Assembly: GCA_022793195.1 (NCBI GenBank)
Contig: JAAWCJ010000015.1
Span: 1 to 58,385 of the forward strand
DNA length: 58,385 bases
Source of the DNA: Lachnospiraceae bacterium
GTDB lineage: Bacteria; Bacillota; Clostridia; Lachnospirales; Lachnospiraceae
Reading direction: 5' to 3'
Shown here piece after piece: positions 1 to 8,471 of this stretch (its first letter is position 1; every line of letters begins with the position of its first letter). The notes beneath the pieces are model-generated. The model made no database searches, was not told where the DNA came from, and was given only the letters and a program-made list of their open reading frames with translations. The position numbers were made by a program, and so were the translations under genes.

Positions 1-118
1 CTGCCTCGTCGGTAGCTCTCTTCTTTAAGGAATTGTAACCCTTTAACAAAGCGGGAGCCGTAGCCTTTTTCACAGATGTCTGTCTACCCTTTCTCACTAA
101 CTGGTTGAATGTGGGCAT
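1..118 (-). CDS. rpsL: 30S ribosomal protein S12, N-terminal part (cut by window edge)
   Basis: Only the first 39 codons are inside the window. The translation begins [20 protein letters not shown] and continues into the conserved S12 N-terminus, which leaves little doubt about identity. S12 sits at the decoding centre of the 30S subunit and is normally the first gene of the str operon (rpsL-rpsG-fusA-tuf), which would continue to the left. A strong AGGAGG site lies at 126-132 just ahead of the ATG at 118. The gene has its own consensus promoter instead of following rpoC. Confidence 0.97.
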   Translation of the reverse strand, partial: MPTFNQLVRKGRQTSVKKATAPALLKGYNSLKKRATDEA

Positions 119-230
119 GTTTTTCACCTCCTGTAATATTGGTAAATATCAACTTCCGTGCCTAAAACCGTCTCCTGTCCCACAGGATTTTTTATACCAA
201 AAAATAATACGGTTTTACACACGCCATATC

Positions 231-259
231 ATTATATATAGATAATTCAGGAATGTCAA
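231..259 (-). promoter_or_regulatory. Consensus sigma-A promoter of rpsL
   Basis: On the minus strand a perfect TTGACA (254-259) is followed by exactly 17 bp and a perfect TATAAT (231-236). Transcription would start about 105 bp before the rpsL start codon. This shows rpsL opens its own transcript in this genome. Confidence 0.88.
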
Positions 260-278
260 GTAAAATCCGCGGAATTCC

Positions 279-902
279 TCATCGCAACCGGGACGCCTCA
301 TAGCGTCCCATGGTACGGAGGCACCTGGAAAGCTGTTGCCTCCGTTCTTCCAACGGCCCCTCCGGGATTTCCAAGTCCACCGCCAGGGCCATGCTGTCGA
401 TCATTTCGTCATTCAGTTCTTTTCTGAGGGAATCTAAAACCGCTGCCTTTGCCTCATAGCTTCTGGCGTCTAAAAATTCAAGGAACCGCGGGTTGACCCG
501 GCCGCTTTCGTTTTCTCCGTCCGCAAAGTCTCCTTCTGTTTTCCCGGAAGATCCCTCTTGTTCTTTTTTCGCTTCTTCCTGGCTTTCCCTCCATGCAGCC
601 GCCATGGACTGGCGCGTCACTGTCTGGCGCACTGCCTCTCCTGCGGCCCGGTTCTCCGAATTTTCCGACGGATTCATCCGTTCAAACCGGTATTTTTGAA
701 CCGCCTGTGGGTATTTTTCTTTATCCACTTTATCGGTGAACATGGAAAGGGGCCTCACATAAACTTTAAATTCCCCGTAAAGGGCCTGGTATACCACCAT
801 GGCCTCTCCTGTTTCCGAATGTTCTGCAACAGCGATAATCTGGTAAACCCCTTTTTTAAAATGCCGGTAAAACTCTCCCGGCTTTGGCGCCCGTTCTGTC
901 AT
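279..902 (-). CDS. DUF1653 family protein with C-terminal extension
   Basis: This 207-residue protein has an N-terminal DUF1653 domain (roughly residues 5-75). The recognisable landmarks are GEFYRHFKKGVYQI, then AEHSETGEAMVVYQALYG, then a VRPLSMF segment. The family's molecular role is unknown to me. After the domain comes a long charged, glutamate-rich region with no recognised fold, and a C-terminal part that looks helical. The start at 902 is chosen because GGAGAGGAG precedes it at normal spacing and the DUF1653 domain begins immediately; an in-frame start further upstream would add 27 unrelated basic residues. It reads away from rsuA. Confidence 0.75.
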   Translation of the reverse strand: MTERAPKPGEFYRHFKKGVYQIIAVAEHSETGEAMVVYQALYGEFKVYVRPLSMFTDKVDKEKYPQAVQKYRFERMNPSENSENRAAGEAVRQTVTRQSMAAAWRESQEEAKKEQEGSSGKTEGDFADGENESGRVNPRFLEFLDARSYEAKAAVLDSLRKELNDEMIDSMALAVDLEIPEGPLEERRQQLSRCLRTMGRYEASRLR

Positions 903-1048
903 TCTGTCCCGTCTCCTCTCCGGTAAACAGCCGACTGGCTTCCATTTTCTAAAACCAATCGGCCATCTAAATTTTTGACACATATATCATAACCGTCTGT
1001 ATGTTATCATATCACAACTTCTTTTCCTTTTCCAGATTTCTTTCTCGC

Positions 1049-1077
1049 TTGTCTATTTTCATCCACTGTGTTAAAAT
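1049..1077 (+). promoter_or_regulatory. Probable promoter of rsuA
   Basis: TTGTCT (1049-1054), 17 bp, then TAAAAT (1072-1077), 34 bp before the rsuA start codon. Three mismatches in total to the consensus, but spacing is ideal. Confidence 0.55.
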
Positions 1078-1111
1078 CCACTTAATATAGAAGAAAGCAG
1101 GTTCTCCACCT

Positions 1112-1840
1112 ATGAAACCTATAAGATTAGATAAATTTTTAGCCGATTCCGGCGTCGGCAGCCGAAGCCAGGTGAAATCCTTGTTGCGAAAAGGAGCCGT
1201 CTGCGTCAACGGAAAGCCAGCCCAAAAGCCGGAGATGAAAGTAGACCCGGAAACAGATGAGATTACCTGTCGGGAAATTTTACTATCCCACTCCGAATTT
1301 TATTATTATATGCTCAACAAACCCGCAGGATATGTTTCCGCCACCGATGACAACACCGCCCCTACAGTACTTTCCCTTTTAAAAAATGTTCCGGGGCGGG
1401 AGCTTTTTCCTGTGGGACGGTTAGATAAGGATACAGAAGGACTGCTGCTGATCACCAATGACGGTCCTCTGGCCCACCGCCTTTTGTCCCCCAAAAACCA
1501 TGTGGACAAAACTTATCTTGTCCATGCCCTAGGACTCATCACTGCCGATGACCTCATCCGCCTGGAGAGCGGTATCGACATCGGAGAAAAAGCCCCCACC
1601 CTTCCGGCGGGGGCCAAACTTCTATCCGTCAAAACAAACAACGGCCGTGCTGTCAGCCTGGTAGAACTTACGATCCACGAGGGGAAATTCCATCAGGTAA
1701 AGCGGATGTTTCAGGCTATAGGAAAACCCGTTCTCTCCCTGAAACGCCTTTCCATGGGAACGCTTCTGCTGGATGAAACTCTGGCTCCCGGAGAATTCCG
1801 AATGTTGACGGACGAAGAACTTGCTAATCTTCGCGCGTGA
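1112..1840 (+). CDS. rsuA: 16S rRNA pseudouridine synthase, RsuA/RluB family
   Basis: The 242-residue protein has an N-terminal S4 RNA-binding domain (about 1-60, RLDKFLADSGVGSRSQ) and a pseudouridine synthase domain. The catalytic motif is VGRLDKDTEGLLL with the nucleophilic Asp at residue 105, and LNKPAGYVSA precedes it. RsuA converts U516 of 16S rRNA to pseudouridine during 30S assembly. Family members that modify 23S rRNA (RluB/RluE/RluF) share the fold, so the exact target is inferred. The Shine-Dalgarno site is weak. It converges on the TIM-barrel gene ending at 1876. Confidence 0.85.
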   Translation: MKPIRLDKFLADSGVGSRSQVKSLLRKGAVCVNGKPAQKPEMKVDPETDEITCREILLSHSEFYYYMLNKPAGYVSATDDNTAPTVLSLLKNVPGRELFPVGRLDKDTEGLLLITNDGPLAHRLLSPKNHVDKTYLVHALGLITADDLIRLESGIDIGEKAPTLPAGAKLLSVKTNNGRAVSLVELTIHEGKFHQVKRMFQAIGKPVLSLKRLSMGTLLLDETLAPGEFRMLTDEELANLRA

Positions 1841-1875
1841 GCGGTTCCGGAAGCCGTTAAATTGACCCAAAGCCG

Positions 1876-2637
1876 TCAAAGTCCTGTTTTCAGCCAGGCA
1901 AGAGTATCCTTCACCGAAGTTTCATGATGATAGGTCGGCCAATACTCCAGCCCGAAATATCCCTGATACGCCGTCTCCCGTATGGATTCTATAATTTTAG
2001 GATAATAAAGTTCTCCGCTTTGCGGCTCGTTTCTTCCCGGAATCCCCGCACAGTGGAAGTGGCCGATCCATTCCAGGTTCTGCCGGATATTTTCTGTAAT
2101 ATTCCCTTCCATTACCTGCATGTGATAACAGTCATACAGGACTTTTACATAAGGGCTGTTCACACACCGGACGATCTCAAACGCATCGTAGGAAGAGTCC
2201 AGATAATACCCTTTGTGGTCTTTCCTGCTGTTCAGAGCCTCCACCACCAAAAGGCAGCTTCGTTTTTCCATCAGTTCCGCCGCCGCTTTCAGATTTTCAA
2301 TCAGCAGCGCCTTCTGATTGTCCCGATGAGTATTGACATCCCCGGCCAACCCGATAAATGTCCTGCACCCAAGGATTTCCCCCATATCCGCCGTGAAAGA
2401 AAGTTCCCTGAGAACCGCATTTCGATCCGAATTCAACCGGACATCCCAGGAATTCCGTACACTCATGGCCGCCACAGGCATTTGTTCCCTCTCGCATATT
2501 TTCGCTATTTTTTCCAGGTCTTTATCTTCTCCGCTCCAGAATTCAACCGCATCCGCTCCACATTCTTTTGCCTTCGCAATCCGCTCACAGATATCCACCT
2601 GCGCAAAAACCGGCTCAATACATAATGAATACCTCAT
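1876..2637 (-). CDS. TIM-barrel isomerase, hydroxypyruvate-isomerase-like (AP endonuclease 2 superfamily)
   Basis: A 253-residue single-domain TIM barrel (xylose isomerase-like/AP_endonuc_2). The typical metal-ligand positions are visible: a glutamate in LVVEALNSR, Asp/His in VLYDCYHMQ, a histidine in GHFHCAGIPGR, and a glutamate near GYFGLEYWP. VEALN, YDxYHMQ and HxQxAGxPGR-like segments resemble hydroxypyruvate isomerase (Hyi) and related enzymes. The start at 2637 overlaps the stop of the upstream gene as ATGA (2634-2637) and is preceded by AGGAGG, so translation is coupled. It is the last gene of the ABC-transporter operon running left from 8188. The true substrate is unknown. Confidence 0.8.
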   Translation of the reverse strand: MRYSLCIEPVFAQVDICERIAKAKECGADAVEFWSGEDKDLEKIAKICEREQMPVAAMSVRNSWDVRLNSDRNAVLRELSFTADMGEILGCRTFIGLAGDVNTHRDNQKALLIENLKAAAELMEKRSCLLVVEALNSRKDHKGYYLDSSYDAFEIVRCVNSPYVKVLYDCYHMQVMEGNITENIRQNLEWIGHFHCAGIPGRNEPQSGELYYPKIIESIRETAYQGYFGLEYWPTYHHETSVKDTLAWLKTGL

Positions 2638-3497
2638 ACTTTTTCCTCCTTCGGCAAATGTGCGCAGAGCAGCGGAAGTCCCAAAGCTTCCGCTTTTCTC
2701 CTGATATACCCCGTGGCCCGGACGTATTCTTCCTCCGTATCCAGATGCTCGGCCATAACCGGGAGATCCGGATTCAGGCTTTTGCACACGGACAGCAGCG
2801 CTTCATAGTCAAAAACCCCTTCCCCAGGTAAGACTTCCTGCACATGCATTGTCAATTTCTTTCCGACCTGAATATCCTTTGCGTGGACAGAACGGATCTG
2901 CGATCCGAATTCCCGAAAGAACTCTCTAGTGTATGCCCCGTTCCGGAAAATCCTGTCAAAAGAATTCATCAGATTGCACATATCTGCATGTACCGCAAAA
3001 CGGGGATGATCCACCGCGTCCAGAAGCCTCCGCATACTTTCGATGCCGTCCGGATACATCCACGGCATCGGCTCAACCGTATAACAGGTATACTGCGGAT
3101 CCGCCCGGTCTAAAATCCGGCAGATCATATCCGTTATCCGGCGGAAGGTTTTATCTGTCAGATTATCCGGATGCGGCCCGTCCCAGGTATCGGACAGGGA
3201 GCCGGAGATATTGACGCAGCAAACAGCATGTACCCTGTCGGCCAGCTTCAGGGCGCGTACGGTATCTTCCATATTTTTCTTCCGCTCCAGATTATCCGCC
3301 GCCAGCAAATTGTTCCATGCCCCCACTTCCGCAAGCAGCAAATCATGTCTCCTGGCTTCGCAGACATATTCCTCTTCCAGGCGCATATCCGCACCAGGCC
3401 GGAGCGGCCAGTAGGCCGCTCCATATCCGTGGCGGACATGAAGTTCCGCCCATTCTTTTGCATTCGTGTATCCAAAAACCCATGCTCCCAGCCGCAT
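2634..3497 (-). CDS. TIM-barrel sugar isomerase/epimerase-like protein
   Basis: A 287-residue AP endonuclease 2 superfamily protein. Probable metal-binding positions are a glutamate in YTVEPMPW, Asp in VHADMCNLMNS, histidine in VHAKDIQVG and glutamate in VMAEHLDTEEE. VHAKD followed by a PGEGVFDYEALL segment is common among sugar-phosphate isomerase/epimerase-like enzymes that act on uronates, inositols or keto sugars. It overlaps the next gene by 4 bp and lies 11 bp after the VOC gene, so it belongs to the transporter operon. The reaction cannot be assigned from sequence. Confidence 0.75.
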   Translation of the reverse strand: MRLGAWVFGYTNAKEWAELHVRHGYGAAYWPLRPGADMRLEEEYVCEARRHDLLLAEVGAWNNLLAADNLERKKNMEDTVRALKLADRVHAVCCVNISGSLSDTWDGPHPDNLTDKTFRRITDMICRILDRADPQYTCYTVEPMPWMYPDGIESMRRLLDAVDHPRFAVHADMCNLMNSFDRIFRNGAYTREFFREFGSQIRSVHAKDIQVGKKLTMHVQEVLPGEGVFDYEALLSVCKSLNPDLPVMAEHLDTEEEYVRATGYIRRKAEALGLPLLCAHLPKEEKV

Positions 3498-3508
3498 GAC
3501 GTTCCCCC

Positions 3509-3973
3509 TTACTTTTTGAATGTACAGAGCAATTCGATAAAGCAGCCCAGCTGCCCCCTGGCATCCAAATACGCGTACGCGCCGCTGGCATCATTATATT
3601 TTCCGTACTGAGTCAGTTTCATTCCGAATGTTTCGCAGGCTTTTATGCTTTCTTCAATGTCCTCCACCTGGTAAGCGTAATGATGAATCCCTCCGCCCGT
3701 CTCATCCAGGAAATCCTGCCAGGTGGATTTTCCGCCGTAAGGTTCAATGATCTCAAGCTGAATGTTCCCCACCTCAAAGAACGCCATACGGCAGCTGCTG
3801 GTCAATGCAGGCTCCCCCATATATCTGCATCCCGTGATCTCATACGGACCTCCGTCTGAAGTCGGCGGCACTTCCATTCCAAGAAACTGCGCGTACTTTT
3901 TCTTCGTCTCCTCCACATCCTTGCAGATTACAGCAATCTGGCAGGGCGATACCGTCCCAAGAATCCCATTCAT
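3509..3973 (-). CDS. VOC (glyoxalase/bleomycin resistance fold) enzyme
   Basis: A 154-residue protein with the two beta-alpha-beta-beta-beta modules of the VOC superfamily. The four expected metal ligands can be followed: Gln12 (PCQIAV), a glutamate in IQLEIIEP, a histidine in GGGIHHYAY and a glutamate near the C-terminus (CFIELL), the Gln/His-Glu-His-Glu pattern of glyoxalase I and methylmalonyl-CoA epimerase. It is therefore probably catalytically competent. The start at 3973 has GGAG at good spacing. A second VOC gene lies immediately upstream in the operon. Confidence 0.78.
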   Translation of the reverse strand: MNGILGTVSPCQIAVICKDVEETKKKYAQFLGMEVPPTSDGGPYEITGCRYMGEPALTSSCRMAFFEVGNIQLEIIEPYGGKSTWQDFLDETGGGIHHYAYQVEDIEESIKACETFGMKLTQYGKYNDASGAYAYLDARGQLGCFIELLCTFKK

Positions 3974-3993
3974 ATGTAAGTTCTCCTTTCTCG

Positions 3994-4506
3994 TTACCTG
4001 TTTTGATAGGAATCCGGATTTTCCCTGAACGTCCGGATCCGTTCCGTATTGTCTTCCACACACTTAATATTCAGTTCCACGCCGAGTTCTTTTCCTGTGT
4101 CCACAAAAGAATACGTTGTATCCGGATAAAACCCTTCATGGTACGGCATGGCTGTTCCTGAACTTCCGCCGATCTGCTTGTAAGCGTCCGGGCGTTCCCC
4201 GTCCACATAAAATGCCAGATTCATAACTCCTTCACCATGTTTTTCCAGATATCTCCGCCACGGATTCCCTGCGGTTTCCCCCGGCCCGAAAATTTCCAGG
4301 ATCACGTCATTTTCCAGCCGGTATAAAATAAACGGTTCTCTGAAAGAATCTGCCTTTCCGTCCGTATAGGAAGGCACTTCAGACCAGGGCGGCGTCATCA
4401 GGTGTTTGGCAGGCATGTCCAGTATCCTTGACCAGTGCTCCTCCGCTTTTTTCAAATCCCATGTCACGATACAGACCTGCTTCAAACCTGTATTTCCAAT
4501 TTTCAT
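3994..4506 (-). CDS. VOC (glyoxalase fold) family protein, second copy in tandem
   Basis: A 170-residue VOC-superfamily protein beginning MKIGNTGLKQVCIVTWDLKK. Its putative ligand positions differ from its neighbour: Gln in LKQVCIV, Asn rather than His in GVMNLAFYV, and Glu in VELNIKC. It may bind metal differently or play a non-catalytic role. The start at 4506 is set by a GGAGGAG site; longer reading to 4584 would run into the permease gene. The pair may work as a hetero-oligomer, which is an inference from adjacency only. Confidence 0.72.
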   Translation of the reverse strand: MKIGNTGLKQVCIVTWDLKKAEEHWSRILDMPAKHLMTPPWSEVPSYTDGKADSFREPFILYRLENDVILEIFGPGETAGNPWRRYLEKHGEGVMNLAFYVDGERPDAYKQIGGSSGTAMPYHEGFYPDTTYSFVDTGKELGVELNIKCVEDNTERIRTFRENPDSYQNR

Positions 4507-4516
4507 GCTGCTCCTC

Positions 4517-5512
4517 CTAACTGTTCTGCATCTGTGCAATCCTGTTGAGACGTTTTGCCTGCGCGCGGGCGCTGACCACGTCAATAATCACGGCAAACAG
4601 AATCAAAAATCCCTTTGCAATCACCTGCCAGTTGGGATTGATACCCAGAAGGTTCATTCCATTATTTACGATTCCTACCAGCAGGCAGCCAAACAGAGTT
4701 CCCCATACATTTGCCTTTCCTCCGCTCATGGAGGTTCCGCCGATTACAACCGCCGCGATTGCATCCATTTCCATCCCGACGCCCGCGCCTACCTGTGCGC
4801 TCCCCACGCGGCCTGTCATAATAATAGAAGCTACGCCTGCGCACAGGCCGCAGCAGATATAAACGCCGAAATTGATCCGCTTTGTATTGATGCCGGAGGC
4901 TCTGGCCGCCTCCGCGTTCCCCCCGACAGCCAGAATATATCTGCCGAACTTCGTCCGGTTCATCATGACCCAGACGGCTAAAACCACCAGCAGCATAATA
5001 TAGATCGGCATCGGAATTCCGAAAAGATACCCCTGCCCCAAAAACAGAAGCTCCGAAGGAAGTCCCGAAACCGGAACCAGATCCGAAATCAGATAATTGA
5101 CCCCTTTAAAGATCGACTGAGTCGCCAATGTTACGATAAAAGCCGGGACACTGAACAGCGACAGGATCGCCGCATTGAGAAGCCCCCCAAAAACTGCCAC
5201 GCCGAACACGATCAGGATCGCCGCCGGCAGCGGAACACCCGCCTCCTTCACCAGCTTTGCCAGAATCATGCCGCAAAGCCCCATCAGAGTTCCTATGGAC
5301 AAATCCATATTTCCGGAGGACAGCACAATGGTAAAACCGATAGAAAGCAGCGTACTGACACATACCTGACGGACCACATTCAGCAGATTAGAGGATGTAA
5401 GAAACGCCGGAGACGCTATGGACAAGATGACGCCGAGAGCAATCACGATCAAAAGCGCTTTGTTTCCCATCAACAGATTCTGAATGACAGCGCTTTTTTC
5501 TTCTCTTTTCAT
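4517..5512 (-). CDS. Ribose-type ABC transporter permease (RbsC family)
   Basis: The 331-residue protein is strongly hydrophobic with about 8-10 membrane segments. It carries the family signatures SGNMDLSIGTLMGLCGM early and AVGGNAEAARASGINTKRI in the middle, the latter being the cytoplasmic loop that contacts the ATPase. The C-terminal stretch GGTSMSGGKANVWGTLFG is also typical. It pairs with the ATPase at 5541 and the binding protein at 7106. Substrates of this class are usually pentoses, hexoses, cyclitols or autoinducer-like sugars. Confidence 0.92.
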   Translation of the reverse strand: MKREEKSAVIQNLLMGNKALLIVIALGVILSIASPAFLTSSNLLNVVRQVCVSTLLSIGFTIVLSSGNMDLSIGTLMGLCGMILAKLVKEAGVPLPAAILIVFGVAVFGGLLNAAILSLFSVPAFIVTLATQSIFKGVNYLISDLVPVSGLPSELLFLGQGYLFGIPMPIYIMLLVVLAVWVMMNRTKFGRYILAVGGNAEAARASGINTKRINFGVYICCGLCAGVASIIMTGRVGSAQVGAGVGMEMDAIAAVVIGGTSMSGGKANVWGTLFGCLLVGIVNNGMNLLGINPNWQVIAKGFLILFAVIIDVVSARAQAKRLNRIAQMQNS

Positions 5513-5540
5513 ATTCGCATTTTCCTTTCCTGAATTTCAT

Positions 5541-7049
5541 TTACTCTTTCGCCCTGCTGACACCGAATGCATATTCTGCCAGTATTTCCTGTGTCGTATG
5601 CGCACGGTTGGTCTCATGAACCAGTCGCCCTTCCCGAACCACAAACGTCCGGTCACAAAGCGACAGAATTTCCGGCATTTCCGACGAAATAAACAGAATT
5701 GCAACTCCCTGGGCTGCCAGTTGGTTCATCAGCTGATAAATTTCCATCTTTGCTCCGATGTCAATTCCCCGCGTCGGTTCATCCAGTATTAAAAAGGAAG
5801 GTTTCGTCAGCATCCATCTTCCCAGAATGGCTTTTTGCTGGTTCCCTCCGGACAATGATTTGATCAGATCGCTTTCTCTGGCATACTTGATCGAAAGCTT
5901 CTCCGACATCCGGTGAAACTCCGCGTTTTCCTCCCCCCGTTTTACAAATCCGGCCTTTGTCATACGGAACAGATCCGCTATCGTGGTATTGTGTTTGACA
6001 GACATCGTATAGATTGCCCCCATACGAAGCCGGTCTTCCGTCACCATTCCCAGACCGTTCCGAATCGCTTTCCTGGGTTCTGTATTTCGTATTTCTTTTC
6101 CATGCATAAATAACTGGCCGGAATCCGGACGGTCAATCCCAAAAATCGCCCTCGCAATTTCTGAACGTCCGGCTCCCATCAAGCCGGAAAATCCGACAAT
6201 CTCCCCGGCATGTACCTGAAAGCTTACATCCTGGAAGACGCCTTTTCTGGAAAAATTTTTTGCTTCAAATACCACGTCGCCGATTTTGGTCTCCTGTTTC
6301 ACGAAGGAATGGGATACATCCCTTCCAACCAGCATCTGAATCAGTTCCTCCATTTTTATCTGCTCATTCAGCAGGCAGGTTCTGACATGCTGCCCGTCCC
6401 TGAGCACTGTGACACTGTCGCAGATCGTAAAAATTTCTTCTATTTTATGGGAGATAAACACAACGGTAACTCCCTGTTTCGTCAGTTTGCGGACAATGGA
6501 ATACAGTAATTCCACTTCCTCGTTTGTAAGCGCCGATGTGGGTTCATCCATAATAATCAGCCTGGAATTGTAGGATACCGCCCGGGCCAGTTCCACCAGC
6601 TGCATCATAGCAACACTCAATACAGATACCTGTTTTCCCGGATCAACATGGATCCCCAGTTGTTCAAACAAATCCTTCGTTGCCTGATATCTGGCTTTTA
6701 CATTAATAAACGGTCCTTTGGAAAACTTGTTTTCCCTGCCGATCCATACGTTTTCCGCCACATCCATTGTCGGGATCAGGCTGATTTCCTGATGGATCAT
6801 GGAAATCCCGGCATCCAGAGCATCCTTCGGCTCCCTGAAACGGACCTTTTTTCCCATAAACTCGATCTCTCCGGCATCTGCCTGATGAATGCCAAGAAGA
6901 ATTTTCATCAAAGTGGATTTTCCTGCTCCGTTTTCGCCGATCAATGCCCGGACTTCACCCTTTTTTAATTCAAAATCCACGTTATGAAGGGCGTTTATTC
7001 CGGTAAACCATTTATGGATCCCCTGCATTCTCAAGATCGTATCTTCCAT
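5541..7049 (-). CDS. Ribose-type ABC transporter ATP-binding protein (RbsA family)
   Basis: A 502-residue duplicated ATPase. The N-terminal copy has Walker A GENGAGKST and the DEPTSAL Walker B/D-loop; the C-terminal copy has the degenerate first motif (SGLMGAGRSE), the LSGGNQQK signature and DEPTRGID. Both halves are complete, as in RbsA/MglA. I prefer the start at 7049 over the in-frame start at 7109. A GAGGG site precedes 7049, the protein then begins close to the usual family start, and a strong hairpin (7072-7095) occupies the stretch between. Confidence 0.92.
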   Translation of the reverse strand: MEDTILRMQGIHKWFTGINALHNVDFELKKGEVRALIGENGAGKSTLMKILLGIHQADAGEIEFMGKKVRFREPKDALDAGISMIHQEISLIPTMDVAENVWIGRENKFSKGPFINVKARYQATKDLFEQLGIHVDPGKQVSVLSVAMMQLVELARAVSYNSRLIIMDEPTSALTNEEVELLYSIVRKLTKQGVTVVFISHKIEEIFTICDSVTVLRDGQHVRTCLLNEQIKMEELIQMLVGRDVSHSFVKQETKIGDVVFEAKNFSRKGVFQDVSFQVHAGEIVGFSGLMGAGRSEIARAIFGIDRPDSGQLFMHGKEIRNTEPRKAIRNGLGMVTEDRLRMGAIYTMSVKHNTTIADLFRMTKAGFVKRGEENAEFHRMSEKLSIKYARESDLIKSLSGGNQQKAILGRWMLTKPSFLILDEPTRGIDIGAKMEIYQLMNQLAAQGVAILFISSEMPEILSLCDRTFVVREGRLVHETNRAHTTQEILAEYAFGVSRAKE

Positions 7050-7071
7050 ATAAACCCTCGATTCTGCCTTT

Positions 7072-7095
7072 GGGGCAGGCTTTCCGGCCTGCCCC
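7072..7095. promoter_or_regulatory. GC-rich intercistronic hairpin after the binding-protein gene
   Basis: GGGGCAGGC (7072-7080) and GCCTGCCCC (7087-7095) form a perfect 9-bp stem around a 6-nt loop. It sits between the stop of the binding-protein gene (7106) and the ATPase start (7049). No T-run follows on the minus strand, so it is better explained as a 3'-end stabiliser or partial attenuator that keeps binding protein in excess than as a full terminator. Confidence 0.7.
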
Positions 7096-7105
7096 TTATG
7101 GTCTG

Positions 7106-8188
7106 TCATTCTCCGGTATACCAGTCTCCGATATTCCCTGCATCGATGGTACTCAGTACATCTGTCCCGCAGTCAAAATAATCATCCGTAAACTCTCCGA
7201 GAGCCGCCTGCGCCGTAACCTGTGCCATCAGGTATCCGCCCTTGTAGGCATCGATTCCTACCGTCATATCCACGGTTCCTTCATTGATCGCATGCAGTAC
7301 GTCCGCCGTCGCGTCGGTCGCCGTAATAATATATCCGTCCTTCGTACCGTTCGCGCCGATAATTGCATTGGAAGCGCCGCATGCCATCATGGCTCCCGCT
7401 GCGATTACGCAGTTCATCTGTCCGTCTGGATAACTCTGTAACCAGTTTTCCATACACTCCATAGCTTTCTGTGTATCCCAGTCACAATATTGTTTCGCAA
7501 CCACCGTGATCCGTCCCGGATAATTTTCTTCCAAAAGCTCTACCAGATGATCGATACGGACCAGCTGCGCCGTCTGGGAGGCCGTTCCGTAAATCAGGCC
7601 GATTTTAAGTTCCAGTTCGGAATCCGCATCCAACTGTTTTGAATACCAGTCGTACGCCATCTCCGCCATGGTCGCCTCGTCGCAGAGATTAAAGGTAATA
7701 ATGCCGGGCAGCTCCATGCCGCGCATCTCAATCACAGGAATCTTTTGGTCAATCAGGGACTGCGCCGTCGTCTTCAGGCCTTCCGGATCTACTGAGCTGA
7801 GTGCAATTCCAGCAGCGCCCATTTCTACCATACTTTCCACATCGCCCATCTGCTTTTCAACCTGTCCTTCGGCCACTGTCACAACCGCTTCCAGTTCAGG
7901 TGTATTTCCTGCCGCGTTCCATTCATCCACATAATCCCGGAACGCCTGCATTTTACTATTCTCATTCTCATCGGACTGATTGCTGGAATAGCCAATCACC
8001 ACTTTTTCACCCGATGCTACGGCTCCCGTCCCGTCTTCTGCCTGAGGTTTTTCCGTCTCTCCTGCAGGCGCCTGCGTTTCCGCCTTCGTGCCGGCATCTG
8101 TTTCTTTTTTGCCGTTCCCGTCCGATCCGCAGCCAGCCAGGCTGAGTACCAACAGAATCCCTAAAACGACTGCTGTGATTTTTTTCAT
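7106..8188 (-). CDS. Sugar ABC transporter substrate-binding lipoprotein (RbsB-like)
   Basis: 360 residues with a lipoprotein signal peptide (MKKITAVVLGILLVLSLAGC, lipid-bearing Cys20), then a low-complexity acidic, Ala/Glu/Thr-rich linker to about residue 60, then a type I periplasmic-binding fold of the ribose class. VVIGYSSNQSDEN starts the first lobe, and ATDATADVLHAI lies in the hinge/second lobe. It should be tethered outside the membrane and deliver a sugar-like ligand to the permease. It is the first gene of the operon, with AAGGAGG before the ATG and a promoter with a palindromic operator upstream. Confidence 0.92.
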   Translation of the reverse strand: MKKITAVVLGILLVLSLAGCGSDGNGKKETDAGTKAETQAPAGETEKPQAEDGTGAVASGEKVVIGYSSNQSDENENSKMQAFRDYVDEWNAAGNTPELEAVVTVAEGQVEKQMGDVESMVEMGAAGIALSSVDPEGLKTTAQSLIDQKIPVIEMRGMELPGIITFNLCDEATMAEMAYDWYSKQLDADSELELKIGLIYGTASQTAQLVRIDHLVELLEENYPGRITVVAKQYCDWDTQKAMECMENWLQSYPDGQMNCVIAAGAMMACGASNAIIGANGTKDGYIITATDATADVLHAINEGTVDMTVGIDAYKGGYLMAQVTAQAALGEFTDDYFDCGTDVLSTIDAGNIGDWYTGE

Positions 8189-8256
8189 CTTTTTTCCTCC
8201 TTTTATTAAATATAGTTGACATGAACCTGAAGAATTATCCTTCTCCGGTTATCTCA

Positions 8257-8286
8257 AGCATAGCATTTATTGAAAATTTTTTCAAT
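8257..8286 (-). promoter_or_regulatory. Promoter of the first ABC operon with palindromic operator
   Basis: On the minus strand TTGAAA (8280-8285), a 17-bp spacer and TATGCT (8257-8262). The 18-bp palindrome ATTGAAAATTTTTTCAAT (8269-8286) covers the -35 box and half of the spacer, where a bound repressor would block RNA polymerase. Related half-sites recur at 8302-8317 and 8375-8400. The likely ligand is the LacI-family protein encoded divergently at 8472. Confidence 0.65.
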
Positions 8287-8416
8287 ATTTTTTCGCAATT
8301 CAATGAAAATATCGTCATAATACCCAATTTATTTCCTATTTTTCTAGTGAAAACGCCTCTTTTCTTTCATCTTTATTGAAATATTTTCATTTTTTTCAAT
8401 AAAACTCTGGTTTTTC

Positions 8417-8446
8417 TTGACATCCATATAAAACATCTATTATGAT
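8417..8446 (+). promoter_or_regulatory. Promoter of the first LacI regulator
   Basis: TTGACA (8417-8422), 18 bp, TATGAT (8441-8446). The in-frame ATG at 8442 lies inside the -10 box and so cannot be the start codon. Just upstream at 8375-8400 is an ATTGAAA ... TTTCAAT pair resembling the operator of the divergent promoter, consistent with autoregulation. Confidence 0.68.
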
Positions 8447-8471
8447 AAAACAAGACAGGAGGAAAACTATT

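Noticed and set aside
8442-8471. ATG at 8442 as start of the first LacI regulator
   Set aside because: It lies in the -10 box of the promoter and has no Shine-Dalgarno site; GTG at 8472 follows AGGAGG.
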